Below are positions 1 to 10,680 of a stretch of 64,000 nucleotides of DNA, one piece after another. The stretch is from contig JAUCBN010000037.1 in assembly GCA_035048815.1 (NCBI GenBank), forward strand, positions 12,490,001-12,554,000. The letters run 5' to 3'. Made by a program: the position numbers and the translations under genes. This DNA comes from Abelmoschus esculentus. Its lineage: Eukaryota > Streptophyta > Magnoliopsida > Malvales > Malvaceae. Every line of letters begins with the position of its first letter. Position 1 is the first letter of the stretch. The notes under the pieces were generated by a model, which worked only from the letters and a program-made list of their open reading frames with translations, did no database searches and was not told the origin of the DNA.

Positions 1-763
1 ATTGCATTAATTCAGTCAAAATTAACCGATAAAAACCGAAAAACATTAATTAAAACCTCAAAACAACACAAGAAATCAATGTAATGGATCAAACCCTTGA
101 GAATTTCAATGAAGAACATAAATTTCAGTGGTGTGAATGGTTTCTTACGTCCAAACATGATCCAACCTCCTTCTAGTTGTAAAACCCATGAAAAACAAGT
201 TGTAAAGTGTAAGAAAATTGAAGAAATCAAGAGGAAATTGATATGATCGAAATTGAATCAAAAATAAATGATTTACCTTGATTAAATTGAAGAGAAATAT
301 GATTGGAAACTAAGAAAATTGGGAGAAGTTGAGAGAAAATGAAAAATTACTTGAAATTGTGATTTTTGTGAAAATGTGAAATATGCCTCAATTAAATTTT
401 AATTGTTGATTAAAAGAATTTATAAAAGTGATTTTTGGAAGTTTAGATCAGCTGAGAAAGATTATATAAATAACCCCTTAAAGATTCTAAGTTTTGACCC
501 AATAGTCACTAAAACAATCTAGTTTTACAATTTTTACAAAATATGAACTAGTTTCCGAAATATCAAGGTTTCAAGCGTAGTTTTCCAAAATTGATTTGAC
601 CAAAGTCAAATAGAGTCCAAATTATAGTATTTTTAAACATTTTATTTCCTTTAAAAATCATTTATAAAAATTAAATCTCGAATCTAGGCTAATTGGCTTG
701 ATCGGTTCAACAACAGCCTTGATCCGACCTTGATAACATCCAAGCCTATTTTAGGGTGTTACA
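1..763 (+). repeat. Possible old LTR end (solo or truncated)
   Basis: AT-rich non-coding DNA running in from the left edge. It ends at 754-763 in GGGTGTTACA, the same terminus as the chromovirus LTRs at 15027 and 39177, preceded by a weakly similar stretch (ACATCCAAGCC against ACATCCAGGTC). No primer site follows, so it could be a solo or truncated LTR. No gene is visible; the short open frames lack recognisable domains. The match is short and the assignment weak. Confidence 0.3.
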
Positions 764-959
764 CACCACATTGAATTTTTCATGTCCAAATTTATCTGAA
801 TATAGAGAAAAAAAAATTGTAAAACTTTGCCATTTTAAGTGTATTTTTTAGAATTACAATCCTGCATAAAAAATACATAAAAACAATCGAATAAGCACCA
901 TAAACTTATTATTAAAGGCATAGTTAAACATAAAAATATAATCATTTAAACCACTTATC

Positions 960-1676
960 AACCATAAATCAATCCATGTACTTGCTCAAGGGACATGGCA
1001 ATAATAACTAGATCAAAGAACATCTTTAGTAGATTAGCTATAAAAAATATGTATTTTCTTCTTCATTCCATTTTGGAACCTCTTACATTTTATATTTTCT
1101 TTCACTACTAACTTTAAGGCATACCTACTTATCTATAAAAACTCTTGTTTATATTCATAAACAAATTGATTTTCTTAAACTAGATATGTGAATCAATTTT
1201 TCTAGGTATCCATGTGAGCTTCTCTTACATACTTCTCAAAATCACCAAAAAAACATCATAGGTGGGTGGGTTAGGATAATTTTCTTACTTCACAGTCTCT
1301 TATCGTTTGTGAGTATTCTCATTTAGAAGATAAAGGATGGACTTCAATCTTTTGGCACTAACCCTATCTAATATAATATTTAATGGGTATCCCTCAACCA
1401 TTAGTCTACCTTGATTGAATTATCTTATCATGACCCTATAAAATTTGTTGCACCATACCATTGAAGCCTCTTTATTGAAGTCTTATGAGTTGTAAAAAAA
1501 GTACTAAGGATAGCCCTTATTATACGATCTAGCACCCTATGTATATGAAAAAAATACTTAGCCCTTTGTTGCCTTTCACCCTCCAACCTTTAATCGATCT
1601 CTAGAATGAAATCCTTATCATAACTCTCTTCTTGAGAACCCTAATTATCCTCAGGGTCATGCACTCCTCTAGACAT
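960..1676 (-). pseudogene. Decayed chromovirus gag (element T0)
   Basis: Read on the minus strand from an ATG at 1676, the translation follows the gag of T1 and T2 although broken by many stops and shifts. It begins MSRGVHDPED. Recognisable blocks in order are LDRIIRAI near 1530, VDxWLRDT near 1400, DFEKYVREAHMDT near 1220, FTYLV..NQFVYEYKQEF near 1150 and SRYALKLV..KCKRF near 1100. A structural gag protein of a Tekay/Del-like Ty3/Gypsy element is the only reading I find. It is far more diverged than T1 and T2, so it is an older insertion. Bases 764-959 to its left show nothing recognisable and may be more of the same element. Confidence 0.75.
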
Positions 1677-1828
1677 GATTAAATTCTACATAGATAAACA
1701 AACAAGGCTACTTCATCGAATATTCAACAATAAGATGAGTACAACTTCAACACGTGGGCAAGTATTCACTAGACATACTTTTTATGATTTTTTATTACCC
1801 AAGGTTTCTTAGAACCAATTTAACTTAG

Positions 1829-2290
1829 GCTCAGATACCATTAAATATAAAATTCTAAACTCGATGTCTCATTGAGCCTCAAGCCCAAAATTGCCTTAAA
1901 AATGTTTGAACTAGATTTAGCTCTATCCAAATATTTTTTAAATCTAACAATGTTTAAATGTAAGTTTTACAAAACAATAAAAAAATTAAATCGAGTGCTC
2001 TAAAATTAAAATAAAATAAAATAATTAAAATATTTGACTTGATCAATAAGTTCAAAAGAGTCATAGGCTTAAAACATAAGTATCCTATGAATACATCACA
2101 CGAGAAATCTAAGTATTATACTCTAATCAAAATTGATGCACTAAAGTCATACATTAATGGTTCTTTAGATGTACGCAACCACCTAAAGACCTACGTAAGG
2201 AAATAATAATCCCAAACGTTGAGCCCAAACTCTTAATGGATACACCTCTACTCTATCATACCTTATAAAAATAAGCATGTAGCTAAAATG
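1829..2290 (-). repeat. Primer site and LTR remnant of element T0
   Basis: GCTCAGATACCA at 1829-1840 is the reverse complement of a TGGTATCAGAGC-type initiator-Met tRNA primer site with one change. Five bases on, an LTR-like sequence starts at 1846 (TATAAAATTC in place of TGTAACACCC). It then follows the T1 LTR loosely (ATGTCTCATTGAGCCTC against ATGTCATATTGGGCCTC at 40420). The far end is not defined; similarity fades by about 2290. Confidence 0.6.
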
Positions 2291-2353
2291 ATGATAAAGC
2301 TGATCTAGCTAAAATAATATTTTTACGAAGGCCTAGTACCTATAGAAATGAAA

Positions 2354-2945
2354 ATGATGAAAGCGGCAAGGGGAGGAACACTTGTTAAGCTGACCCCAAC
2401 CGTGAAAATGAACTTGATTTCAACCATGGTGGCAAATTCTCAACAATTTCGACCATCAAATGAACTTTCTCGACGAGTTCATGAGGTAAGTATTATTCCA
2501 TTAGAAGAGAAAATTGTTAAATTAACTAACATAGTTCAATCTCTCATTGTGGATAAAAGGGCATAATTTGGCTATGTGGAATATGTACAATGTTGGATCA
2601 TTCAATGAATTTTTGTTTGATGTTACAACAGGACAATATGGCTCAAGCAAATGCAATAGACAATTTTCTAGGAGCTTGTCAACAAAAACCGTATCAAAAA
2701 CCCAAATCCTCGTTAGAATCCATTGTTAAATGGTTGGTATTATCTTAAAAGAAGTTCTAGAATTGTACGAAAAACTCATTTATAAGACCTAGATAAGCAA
2801 ATGAGTCTACTTGATCAAATTCTAGGATGCTTGGAATCACAAGAGAAATTGTCATTGCAAACTGAGCTAAATTCGTGACAAAATGTAATTGCTATCACTT
2901 TGAGAAGCGGTACTATCATCGCACCAAAAGATGTAAGAGAAACCT
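2354..2945 (+). pseudogene. Gag remnant of an Athila-like Gypsy element
   Basis: Plus-strand translation shows blocks typical of Athila-lineage gag: GGTLVKLTPT..NLISTMVANSQQF at about 2375-2450, RRVHEVS..LEEKIVKLTNIVQSL at about 2475-2550, and, after stops and shifts, NVIAITLRSGTIIAPK at about 2885-2935. The last block corresponds to the conserved ITTRSGLQLKEK stretch of gag in element D (near 57700). The zinc knuckle is not readable. The remnant stops at 2955, directly against the LTR fragment that follows. It is non-functional. Confidence 0.7.
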
Positions 2946-2955
2946 AAAACAAAGG

Positions 2956-3880
2956 TGATAACTCCGCAAAAAGGCTATATTTAGAGCCTTTTTACTTAAG
3001 TTATTTATTGTCTTTAAGTGCATATAGGAGCATTTAGATGCATTTAGGATCATAACATTGCATTTAATGGTTAGTTATGCCTTGGCATTTATGGTGCGGT
3101 AATAGATGCTATTTTACGAGGAAGGTCGTATTTTGGCTGATGATGTGCAGGTAAAGCAAAGCTAGGAGCAAGGGAGATTAGCCATGACAATTGTAGAAGG
3201 ACAGTAAAGGAAAAAATGTCATGGAAAATATGGAGACATCCAGAGCTGTAGAAAAAGACAAAAAGATATTTTGCAAAAAAGTGTCAGCTGGTGTTGTACG
3301 CGAGGCTGGTTGTAACTACCTTAGAGGGGACCATTGTCACCATGTCAGAAATGTCATCACGTGAATGTGGGTGAAAAGGGGAATTTCTCTAAACCCTACG
3401 GTTTTCACCCCCCACTTTATAAGGAATGGTGACCTAAGAGAAAGGTAACACCTTTAGAGGACCTTTGGAGCTATTTTCGAGGCACAAGGAGAGCAAAAAG
3501 CGACGGAGAAAGGTTCCACCTTTCTTCCCCAACCACCATCCAAAGATTTCCTCCGTTGGTCGAGCTTCAAGGGATTGGTTTTCTAGGTATCCGAGAGGGG
3601 CTAACACGCTAAAGCGTACCATGGTGGTCGAAGAGCCGGCGGTAGCGTGCACCGAGGGTGTCTTCCAACCTTTCTCTTTGCTTTAGTTCATATATTTGAG
3701 AGGTTTATGTGGAAATTTATGGATGACGTCTTTAAACTTTCACACCACCATGTTTAGCTTTATTTGGTGGATGTTCTTTGTGGATGATATAACCTTTATC
3801 ATTATATGAATTTATTAGCATGCTATGTTGCTTTGCTCAATGTGTTTAATCATATAAGATTATAAGAGGCATGAGAGTGT
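2956..3880 (+). repeat. Truncated LTR, second copy at 50430
   Basis: Starts TGATAACTCCGCAAAAAGGC and matches 50430-51355 base for base over long runs, including the TTTATAAGGA TATA-like box near 3417 and the transcribed leader after it. Similarity ends at GAGGCATGAG near 3872, where the 50430 copy continues for another 800 bases. This copy therefore lacks its 3' part. The short open frames inside (both strands, 3434-3686) have no known domain and exist in both copies, so they are unlikely to be genes. Confidence 0.7.
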
Positions 3881-3965
3881 CTCTTTGTATGTACTATCTT
3901 TTCTAATCTACCTTTTTCTAGCAAAATCTTCTTTTGGTGAATGGATGTATGATTTGACTATGCAG

Positions 3966-4316
3966 TTTTTTAGTACCTCCTCATCTGACTCCGTGATCCT
4001 CAAAAGGCCTGACCATTTTTATTTTCTCTACACCGTCCCCAGACATTGCCAAGATGACCAGAAAGTCGATGTGCTGGTTAAAACGTCGTTCAAAAGCCCA
4101 AATGCAAGTCCAAGTCCTAGCCCGTCTACTTTGGGTTTGTCTCCATCAAACTCACCTTCGGAAATGGTGGTGAGCGCACCTGGCCCGACTCAGAGCAGTT
4201 CACTGTCTCTCTTCTCCTTGAAGGTTTTGACGTTGTCTAAGTTTGTTGTATCTTTGGTTTTACCTTCTACTTCTAGGCTTGCGGTGCTTATGATTTGTAT
4301 TTGTGTTTGTGTTTAG
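3966..4316 (+). pseudogene. Orphan second exon of a phytocyanin (early nodulin-like) protein
   Basis: After a possible splice acceptor (TATGCAG to 3965) the frame reads DSVILKRPDHFYFLYTVPRHCQ and then DDQKVDVLV, the C-terminal part of a plastocyanin-like copper domain. A proline/serine linker (SPNASPSPSPS, SPSNSPSE) and a hydrophobic C-terminus follow, as in secreted, GPI-anchored phytocyanins. Relative to stellacyanin, the His of PRHC and the later Gln are present, but the Cys copper ligand (FLC) is Tyr and the usual PGHC is PRHC. Early nodulin-like members often lack copper ligands, so this alone does not prove loss. No first exon is found upstream, where only transposon debris lies, so I call it a gene fragment. 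Confidence 0.7.
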
Positions 4317-5118
4317 AGCAAGGACTATTTGGTGTTGCGTTATCATGTTTAGGCCATATTTTATCAATGCATAATGTATTAGGATTTGTATCTGTGTATT
4401 AGGCTTTGTAATTATGAAAAAATAGATTTATATTGGGTGTAAAACCTTGTATAGTTGTAGGGTAATTATTCCATGAGTGCGGAAATAAAACATTTTCACA
4501 AATGTCTAGATTTGGTGAAAATATATCATGGACCCTACCCATCACGTCATTTATGATCTAAGCAATCAAGTTTGTTCATCTTAAGTAACTACTTAATAAT
4601 TATCCACTCGTTAATTACATGTAGAAAAGAAGTGATGATTCACCTTAAAAAATGAGATGGATCAATCTGATTGATTGCGACCACGTATGATATGATAAAA
4701 AAAGGTTTATGATATAATTTCTCCTAGATTTGAGGTTTTAGGGATATTTTTTTGAATGAAGAGTTTTGTAGTTTAAGTTTAGAGGTTGAATTTAGGTGTA
4801 GGATTAAAATTTAGAGTTTAAGGTTAAATTTATGGTTTACACGTTAAACCAAAACTCTTAACTTCATTATCCTAAAACTTAAACTTAAATTATAATTATA
4901 AACCATAATTCTAAATCCTAAATAGAATCTATATACTCTAAAATCAAGACAATTGTAAAAAAAATATTCTCACCATTGAATATTTTTCTATAATTTATTG
5001 CATTTATCAATGAATTAATTGAAAAAAATTATCTACCCTTATCCATATTTCCTTCTATTATCTATCCTAAAAATATTTAAAATTAAATTTTAAATTTTAA
5101 TCTTGATTTCCACGCCAT
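4317..5118. other. AT-rich spacer with an imperfect inverted repeat
   Basis: No gene recognised. About 4735-4935 has partly mirrored TTTAGAGTTTAAGG- and CCTAAAACTTAAAC-like strings around the short palindrome GGTTTACACGTTAAACC (4833-4849). It could be an old MITE or a chance product of AT-rich sequence; I see no clear terminal repeats or target duplication. Bases 5119-5123 (AAATA) are the left target-site copy of element T1. Confidence 0.35.
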
Positions 5119-5123
5119 AAATA

Positions 5124-8100
5124 TGTAACACCTCGACCCGGATGTCACATTGGGCCTCCGGCCCAAAACCTGTATTTCAAATTTTCTTTCAAAAGCCCAA
5201 AAATAATATAAAGTAATCGGAGCTCCAAAATATTATAAACCATTTAAAACGTTCGACCCAAATAATTAAACAGAGTTACAATTACATATAGGGTTCGACA
5301 AAGTACTAGCTCACTAAATCTCTAACTGTACTCTGACACAAAGTTGATGTTGAAATCCAAACCTTGATGGTGCTCCACGAACCGGCTTCACCTAACCTAC
5401 GCACGAAAATACATTTTGAACACTGAGCTACGAAAGCTCAGTGGGTACGCCGAACTCGGCCCAAAATCATGCATATCATAGGTAGTAAAGCAAAGCATAT
5501 AAATATCGTGCATGATATGATGGTCTCGCATGCTTCTCTAACACATGGCATAAACAATGTATAATATCGCACACAGCATATACAGGTCACATCACAAATA
5601 ACACACAAGAGTGAGGCCCGCGTCCACACAGCATCGGGATCCTACACTCAGGATTGAGGTCTCCCTCAAATCCTATGCCCGGAATGTTACATCGGACTTC
5701 TTTGAACGAGGCCGCCCAACGTTCAGAAAGGGATGGAGGCCGCCCAACACTCGGAATAAAAGTCTTCAATACATCACCCGGAATGTTACATCGGATAGCC
5801 TTCGACGTGTTGCAACACTTTTGGATATATAGATTTCCAACAAACAAGGACTCAACACACAAAAATGATCCACCTAGGATCTTCATATCAAAACATATCA
5901 AGACTTCTCATAACTTAGTCTTTCGGGGTTTATAACATAAATCTTGTGTTAACAATTTATTTTATTAATTATAAGATTCATTAAGACCCTTAATCCTCTT
6001 ATCGAACCTCAAACAATACTTAACTTGTCAAGATTTCGCAGGGGTATCGATACCCTTATGTAGGGTATCGAGACACCCTGTATCGGTACCCACCCAAAGA
6101 GGGTATCGAAACACTGGTTTCGATACTGGTACCAATACCCTTTGACCAATTTTAAAGTCAACGGAAGAGGGATTATCTACTTCGATACGAGTATCGAATC
6201 AAAGATTCTACTGGAGGGTTTGGTATCGATACCGATATCGATACCTCCTTCCTAATAGCCTATTTTCTCTTAAGGGTATCGATACACGGGTCACCGGTAT
6301 CGATACATCCTACACGAAAGGCAGGTAGGCACTTAGAAATTTTTAAGTATTCTTCCCAAACTTAATCTAATCGATCCTAAAGTTTTCCTACACATTATTA
6401 TGAAAGTTTAGAGTGGTTTGATAAGTGCTCAACTCACTATCACTTTTTACACCTTTTATGGGCATTAATCACTAAATTTACACCCACTTGGACCAATGCA
6501 TATACTTAATATGATATATTTAGAAGTTAAGCTTATAAAGATGATATTTACAGAAAAGGAAAGTTTTACTGCATTTTTACATCTGTGAAGGATAAACTAT
6601 TGCCGCGGCAGTAACATGGCCAAGGCAGGACCTGATGCTGAGGCAGTAGTAGAAAGACAGAAAGCAATATTGTAGGCGATTGGAAGAGATAAATCCAAGG
6701 GACATTTCTGAACATGCAGCACATGGATCGGAGCTGGTGAGAACGAGGAAAAGCCCAAGACAAGGCCACGCGGGAAAGCCTCTTAGTTGAAATAAACTTG
6801 GAAATATTTTATTTATGCACATGACTTGTTCCCTACTCCAAGTTATATTCTACTTAGGAAAGGTTTGCCCTAAGCCAAGCCTATATAAGACCTAGCCGTC
6901 TAAGGGAATAGGGGAGCCGATTCATAGAGAGTTCACCCTAAGACTCAATGTTTTCTTTCTCTCAAATTATGTTCTATGTTTTCTTAGGGTTTAGGTGAAG
7001 GTTGTTAAGTATTTTTGAGAGGAGATTGTACTTTGTTCTTTGTTTCAATGCAATAAAACTATCAAGGTTTGCTTATCCTATGTCATTCCTTGTTCTTGCA
7101 TTCAAGCTCGGGAGAGAAGTTTGTGAGTAATCCATTTATCTAGACTCGGGAGAGTTAGATTTACGAAAGGGATAAGTACGGTGTTTCAATCGCGAAATAC
7201 TAACTCGGCCTAGGGATAGGTTAAGAGTTTCAGCGGCTAAAAGAAGTGTGAGATTGGTTAGTGAGTATAATTGATTCACGCCGGGAGGTATCATCAAGGA
7301 CTAGTCATCAACAGTACTTCGACTTAGGGATAAGCGGAGTCATTCATGGACACTTTGCCGAACTTTGGTAAAGTCCAACCACGAGCAAGGGATTGCCGCG
7401 GCGGACAAGTATCGTCGCTGCCAAGGCAGTAATCTGCAGTACTACCGAGGCAGTGATATACAATTGCATTGGACAGAGACAAGTCAATCAAAACCACAAT
7501 ACATCGCAACTGGATCCTGACCTCTCTCTATTAATCAAATCTCACTCCTTTACTTAATTGTTTTATTTCAATTTATTTAGTTTCATCCAAACCCAAATTA
7601 CTTGTGTTTTTATTTTATTCCTTTTTACATAACAAGAAGACGAAGAAGGCATATTAAGTATACCAATCCCTGTGGAGACGATACTCGATTATACTAATCA
7701 CTTTATTACTTGCGATGTGTCCTCTTGCACCAATTGCGCACTTTTGACACGCAACATGGTTCAACATTAGTTTCAAGTCATCTAACACACAAATCCGATC
7801 CACCATTAATGAATTTTAAGCTTTAACCCAAGCACACAAGCACCAAAATCTATATGAATGTCACTACCATGATATAAATGATGAAGAGAAGAGTTGGTAG
7901 TACCAATGTTAAACAACATAACAGCAAAAACGACTTTCCTTCCCTTCTTCAAGCTTTGTCCTTACTCAAGATCTTGGAAGATTCTCCCACTTGTTTCTGT
8001 ACAAAGGGGAAGATAAGAGGTGAATTAGACACCAAGATGATGATTCTTAGAGTCTAAAACAATGGAAAAACTAAGGTTTACACCCTCTAAAACCTATTCC

Positions 8101-8189
8101 TATACTCAACCTAAACCCCTACAAAAAAAAAAACTCTTCCTCCACCAAACTTGGCAAACCAAACTTTGTTTTATAGATCCATTTCAGCT
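5124..8189 (-). repeat. T1 3' LTR, deleted at its U3 start and split by S1
   Basis: Begins (plus strand) TGTAACACCTCGACCCGG, matching the other T1 LTR at 40402. Homology ends at AGCT (8186-8189), where sequence jumps directly into the integrase C-terminal coding region. The partner LTR continues another 337 bases (42238-42574). AGCT is present on both sides in the intact copies, pointing to a microhomology deletion that also removed the chromodomain tail and polypurine tract. The LTR contains a GGTATCGATACC-rich block (about 6040-6310) and is interrupted by the solo LTR at 6419-7756. Confidence 0.85.
6419..7756 (+). mobile_element. Solo LTR S1 (Athila-like family, C-type subfamily)
   Basis: Starts TGATAAGTGCTCAACTCACT and ends GACACGCAACA, 1338 bases, flanked by exact TGGTT duplications (6414-6418 and 7757-7761). 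The empty site GTGGTTCAACA survives in the sister T1 LTR near 41812. Inside are a TATA box (TATATAA, 6882-6888), AATAAA near 7050 and the GCCGAGGCAG-type motifs common to this family. It is closest to the LTRs of element C (CTATCACTTTTTACACC start). It is the product of recombination between the two LTRs of a former full element. Confidence 0.9.
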
Positions 8190-9249
8190 GAACCACATGC
8201 GAAGGATCGGAACGGTAACGTCTCAACATAGACACGTGGAACACATTGTGTATACGTGCCAACTCTAGAGGTAAAGCTAGCCGATAAGCTACTGGTCCAA
8301 CCCTTTGAAGAACCTCATAAGGTCCGATATAACTTGGACTCTACTTTCCCTTGCGACCAAACCGGATGATCCCTTTCCACGGAGATACCTTGAGAAATAC
8401 TTTCTCACCAAGCTCATACTCTATGTGCTTACGCTTCTTATCCGCATAAGCTTTCTGCCGGTCAAAAGCTGCTTGTAACCTCTCTTTGATGATCTGAACC
8501 TTCTCTTCGGTTTCCTTAACAAGCTCCGAACCCACTATCTTTCTCGCATTAAGCTCTATCCAACACAAGGGTGTCCTACACCTACCCCCGTACAAAGCCT
8601 CAAAAAGGGCCATCTTGATGCTTGACTGATAACTGTTGTTGTAAGCAAACTCTACCAACGGTAACTACTCCTCCCAACTATGAGCAAAGTCCACAACATA
8701 ACAACGAAGCATATCCTCCAAGATCTGGATAACTCTCTCAGACCGTCCACCGGTCTGAGGATGAAAAGTTGTAATAAAGTGCAACTTGGTATCTAAAGCC
8801 TCGTGGATAGACCTCCATAACCTCGCTGTGAACCTCGGATCCCTATTCGATATGATCGATGTGGGTACACCATGCAACCTCACGATCTCCTTGATGTACA
8901 ACTGAGCCAACTTTTCCAAACTGTAGTCCATCCTTACCGGTAAAAAGTGAGCCGACTTGGTCAACCGGTCAACTACAACCCAAATAGCATCATGTTTCCT
9001 CAACGTCATCGGTAACCCGGTGACGAAGGCCATGGTCACTCGATCCCACTTCCACTATGGAATTTGGATAGGCTGAAGCAAACCTGAAGGAACCTGATGT
9101 TCCGCTTTCACTTGTTGACACGCCAAACACCTAGTCACAAACTCTGACACATCTCTTTTCATGCACGGCCACCAAAAGAAAGGACGAAGATCTTGATACA
9201 TCTTGTTACTACCCGGATGAACAGAAAACGGACTACGATGAGCTTCCCT
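8190..9249 (-). pseudogene. T1 integrase and start of chromodomain region
   Basis: Minus-strand reading: zinc-binding region with H-x3-H and CLAC (AHRSPFSVHPG to CLACQQ, 9249-9110), catalytic core (9039-8665), then the C-terminal domain (VGPVAYRLALPLELARIHNVFHV) ending at SDPSHVVQ where T1 is truncated. The catalytic triad is damaged: the first Asp is Ala (MAFVTGLP) and the second is Asn (IISNRDPRF); the Glu remains (GRSERVIQ). In-frame stops lie near 9052, 8662 and 8341; at least the one at 8662 is CAG to TAG when compared with T2. All pieces stay in one frame. It would normally insert cDNA into chromatin guided by the chromodomain; this copy cannot. Confidence 0.88.
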
Positions 9250-10680
9250 CAAGATGTGACCCCTTAGATCCTCTAGAGCTGGTACACACAACCGACCTTG
9301 AAAGTACAAGAACCCACCATCTCGTACCTCAAAGTTTGACAACTCACCCCTCTGAACAACCTCTAACTGAGCTACCAACTCCTCGTCTAACACCTGTGCC
9401 CTCTTTATTTCCTGAACAAGCGTGCGCTCCACACACAACTCTACCAAAAGACCACCATCATCGGTCATCCTCAACCGAGCAAACAAAGCTCTCAATTCCG
9501 ATATGGACTTCTGACTCAAGGCATCGGCGACCACATTCGCCTTGCCGGGATGATACTCTATGACACAGTCATAGTCCTTTAACAACTCTATCCACCAACG
9601 CTTTCTCAGATTCAACTCTTTCTGAGTAAGCAAATACTTCAAACTCTTGTGGTCGGTATAGATGTAGCATTTTTCCCCGTAGAGATAATGCCTCCATATC
9701 TTCAGAGCGAAGATAACCGCCGCTAGCTCAAGATCATGTGTAGGATAGTTCCTCTCATGGGGTTTCAACTGCCTCGAGGCGTAAGCAACCACCTTACCCT
9801 CTTGCATAAACACACATCCTAACCCATTCAAGGAAGCATCACTAAACACCACATAATCTTTTCTCGGCTCCGGTTGCGTCAAGACCGGTGCCTCCGTGAG
9901 ATAAGCTTTCAACTACTCAAAACTTTGTTGTCTCCTCTCATTCCACACAAACGGAACCCCTTTCTGAAGCAACTTTGTCAACGGTGCCGCTATGATCGAA
10001 AAACCCTTAACGAAACTCCTGTAGTATCCGGCAAGTCCAAGAAAACTATGGACTTCCGATACATTCCTTTGTGGTTTCCATTCCACCACAGCTTGAATTT
10101 TTTGGGGATCTACTCGAATTCCATCCTCTATAACTATGTGGCCAAGAAACGCCACCTAAGACAACCAGAACTCACACTTACTGAATTTGACGTACAGACG
10201 CCTATCCCTCAACACCTGAAGAACAACCCTTAGGTGGTAGTCATGCTCCTCCTCTGAGCGTGAATACACCAAGATGTCATCGATGAACACAACCACAAAC
10301 TGATCTAGATAAGGCTGAAAGATCTGGTTCATAAAGTCCATGAAAGTTGCTGGTGCATTCGTGAGCCCAAACAGAATCACTAAGAACTCATAGTGTCCGT
10401 ACTGAGTCCTAAACGCGGTCTTTTGGACATCCTCTCCCACCACCTTCAACTGATAGTACCTTGATCTCAGATCGATCTTAGAAAACATATGGGCACCTCT
10501 CAACTGATCAAACAGGTCATCGATCCTAGGCAAGGGATAACGGTTTTTGATCGTGACCTTATTCAACTGACGGTAGTCGATGCACATCCTCATCGATCCG
10601 TTCTTTTTCATAAACAAAACCGGTGCTCCCCACAGTGACACACTCGATCTGATAAAACCTCTCTCAAGCAACTCCTAGAT
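9250..10680 (-). pseudogene. T1 reverse transcriptase and RNase H
   Basis: RT fingers and palm are clear: MRMCIDYRQLNKVTIKNRYP (about 10590), DLRSRYYQLKV and the catalytic FIDDILVYS (about 10280), with both Asp present. RNase H follows, with SDASLNG (about 9850), DLELAAVIFALK, YTDHKSLKYLL and VADALS, so all four acidic positions are visible. Stops in the single frame occur at 10675-10677 (ATC TAG GAG, shared with T2), 10156-10158 and 9913-9915. The polyprotein would copy element RNA into DNA. The ILFGLTNAP stretch replaces the usual SFGLTNAP. Confidence 0.9.

Noticed and set aside
6577..6822. Open frames inside the TGATAAGTGC LTRs (for example 6577-6822, 11763-11954, 27248-27604, 60230-60421)
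   Set aside because: The same frame recurs because LTRs are homologous; it lies in U3 upstream of the TATA box and is disrupted differently in each subfamily.
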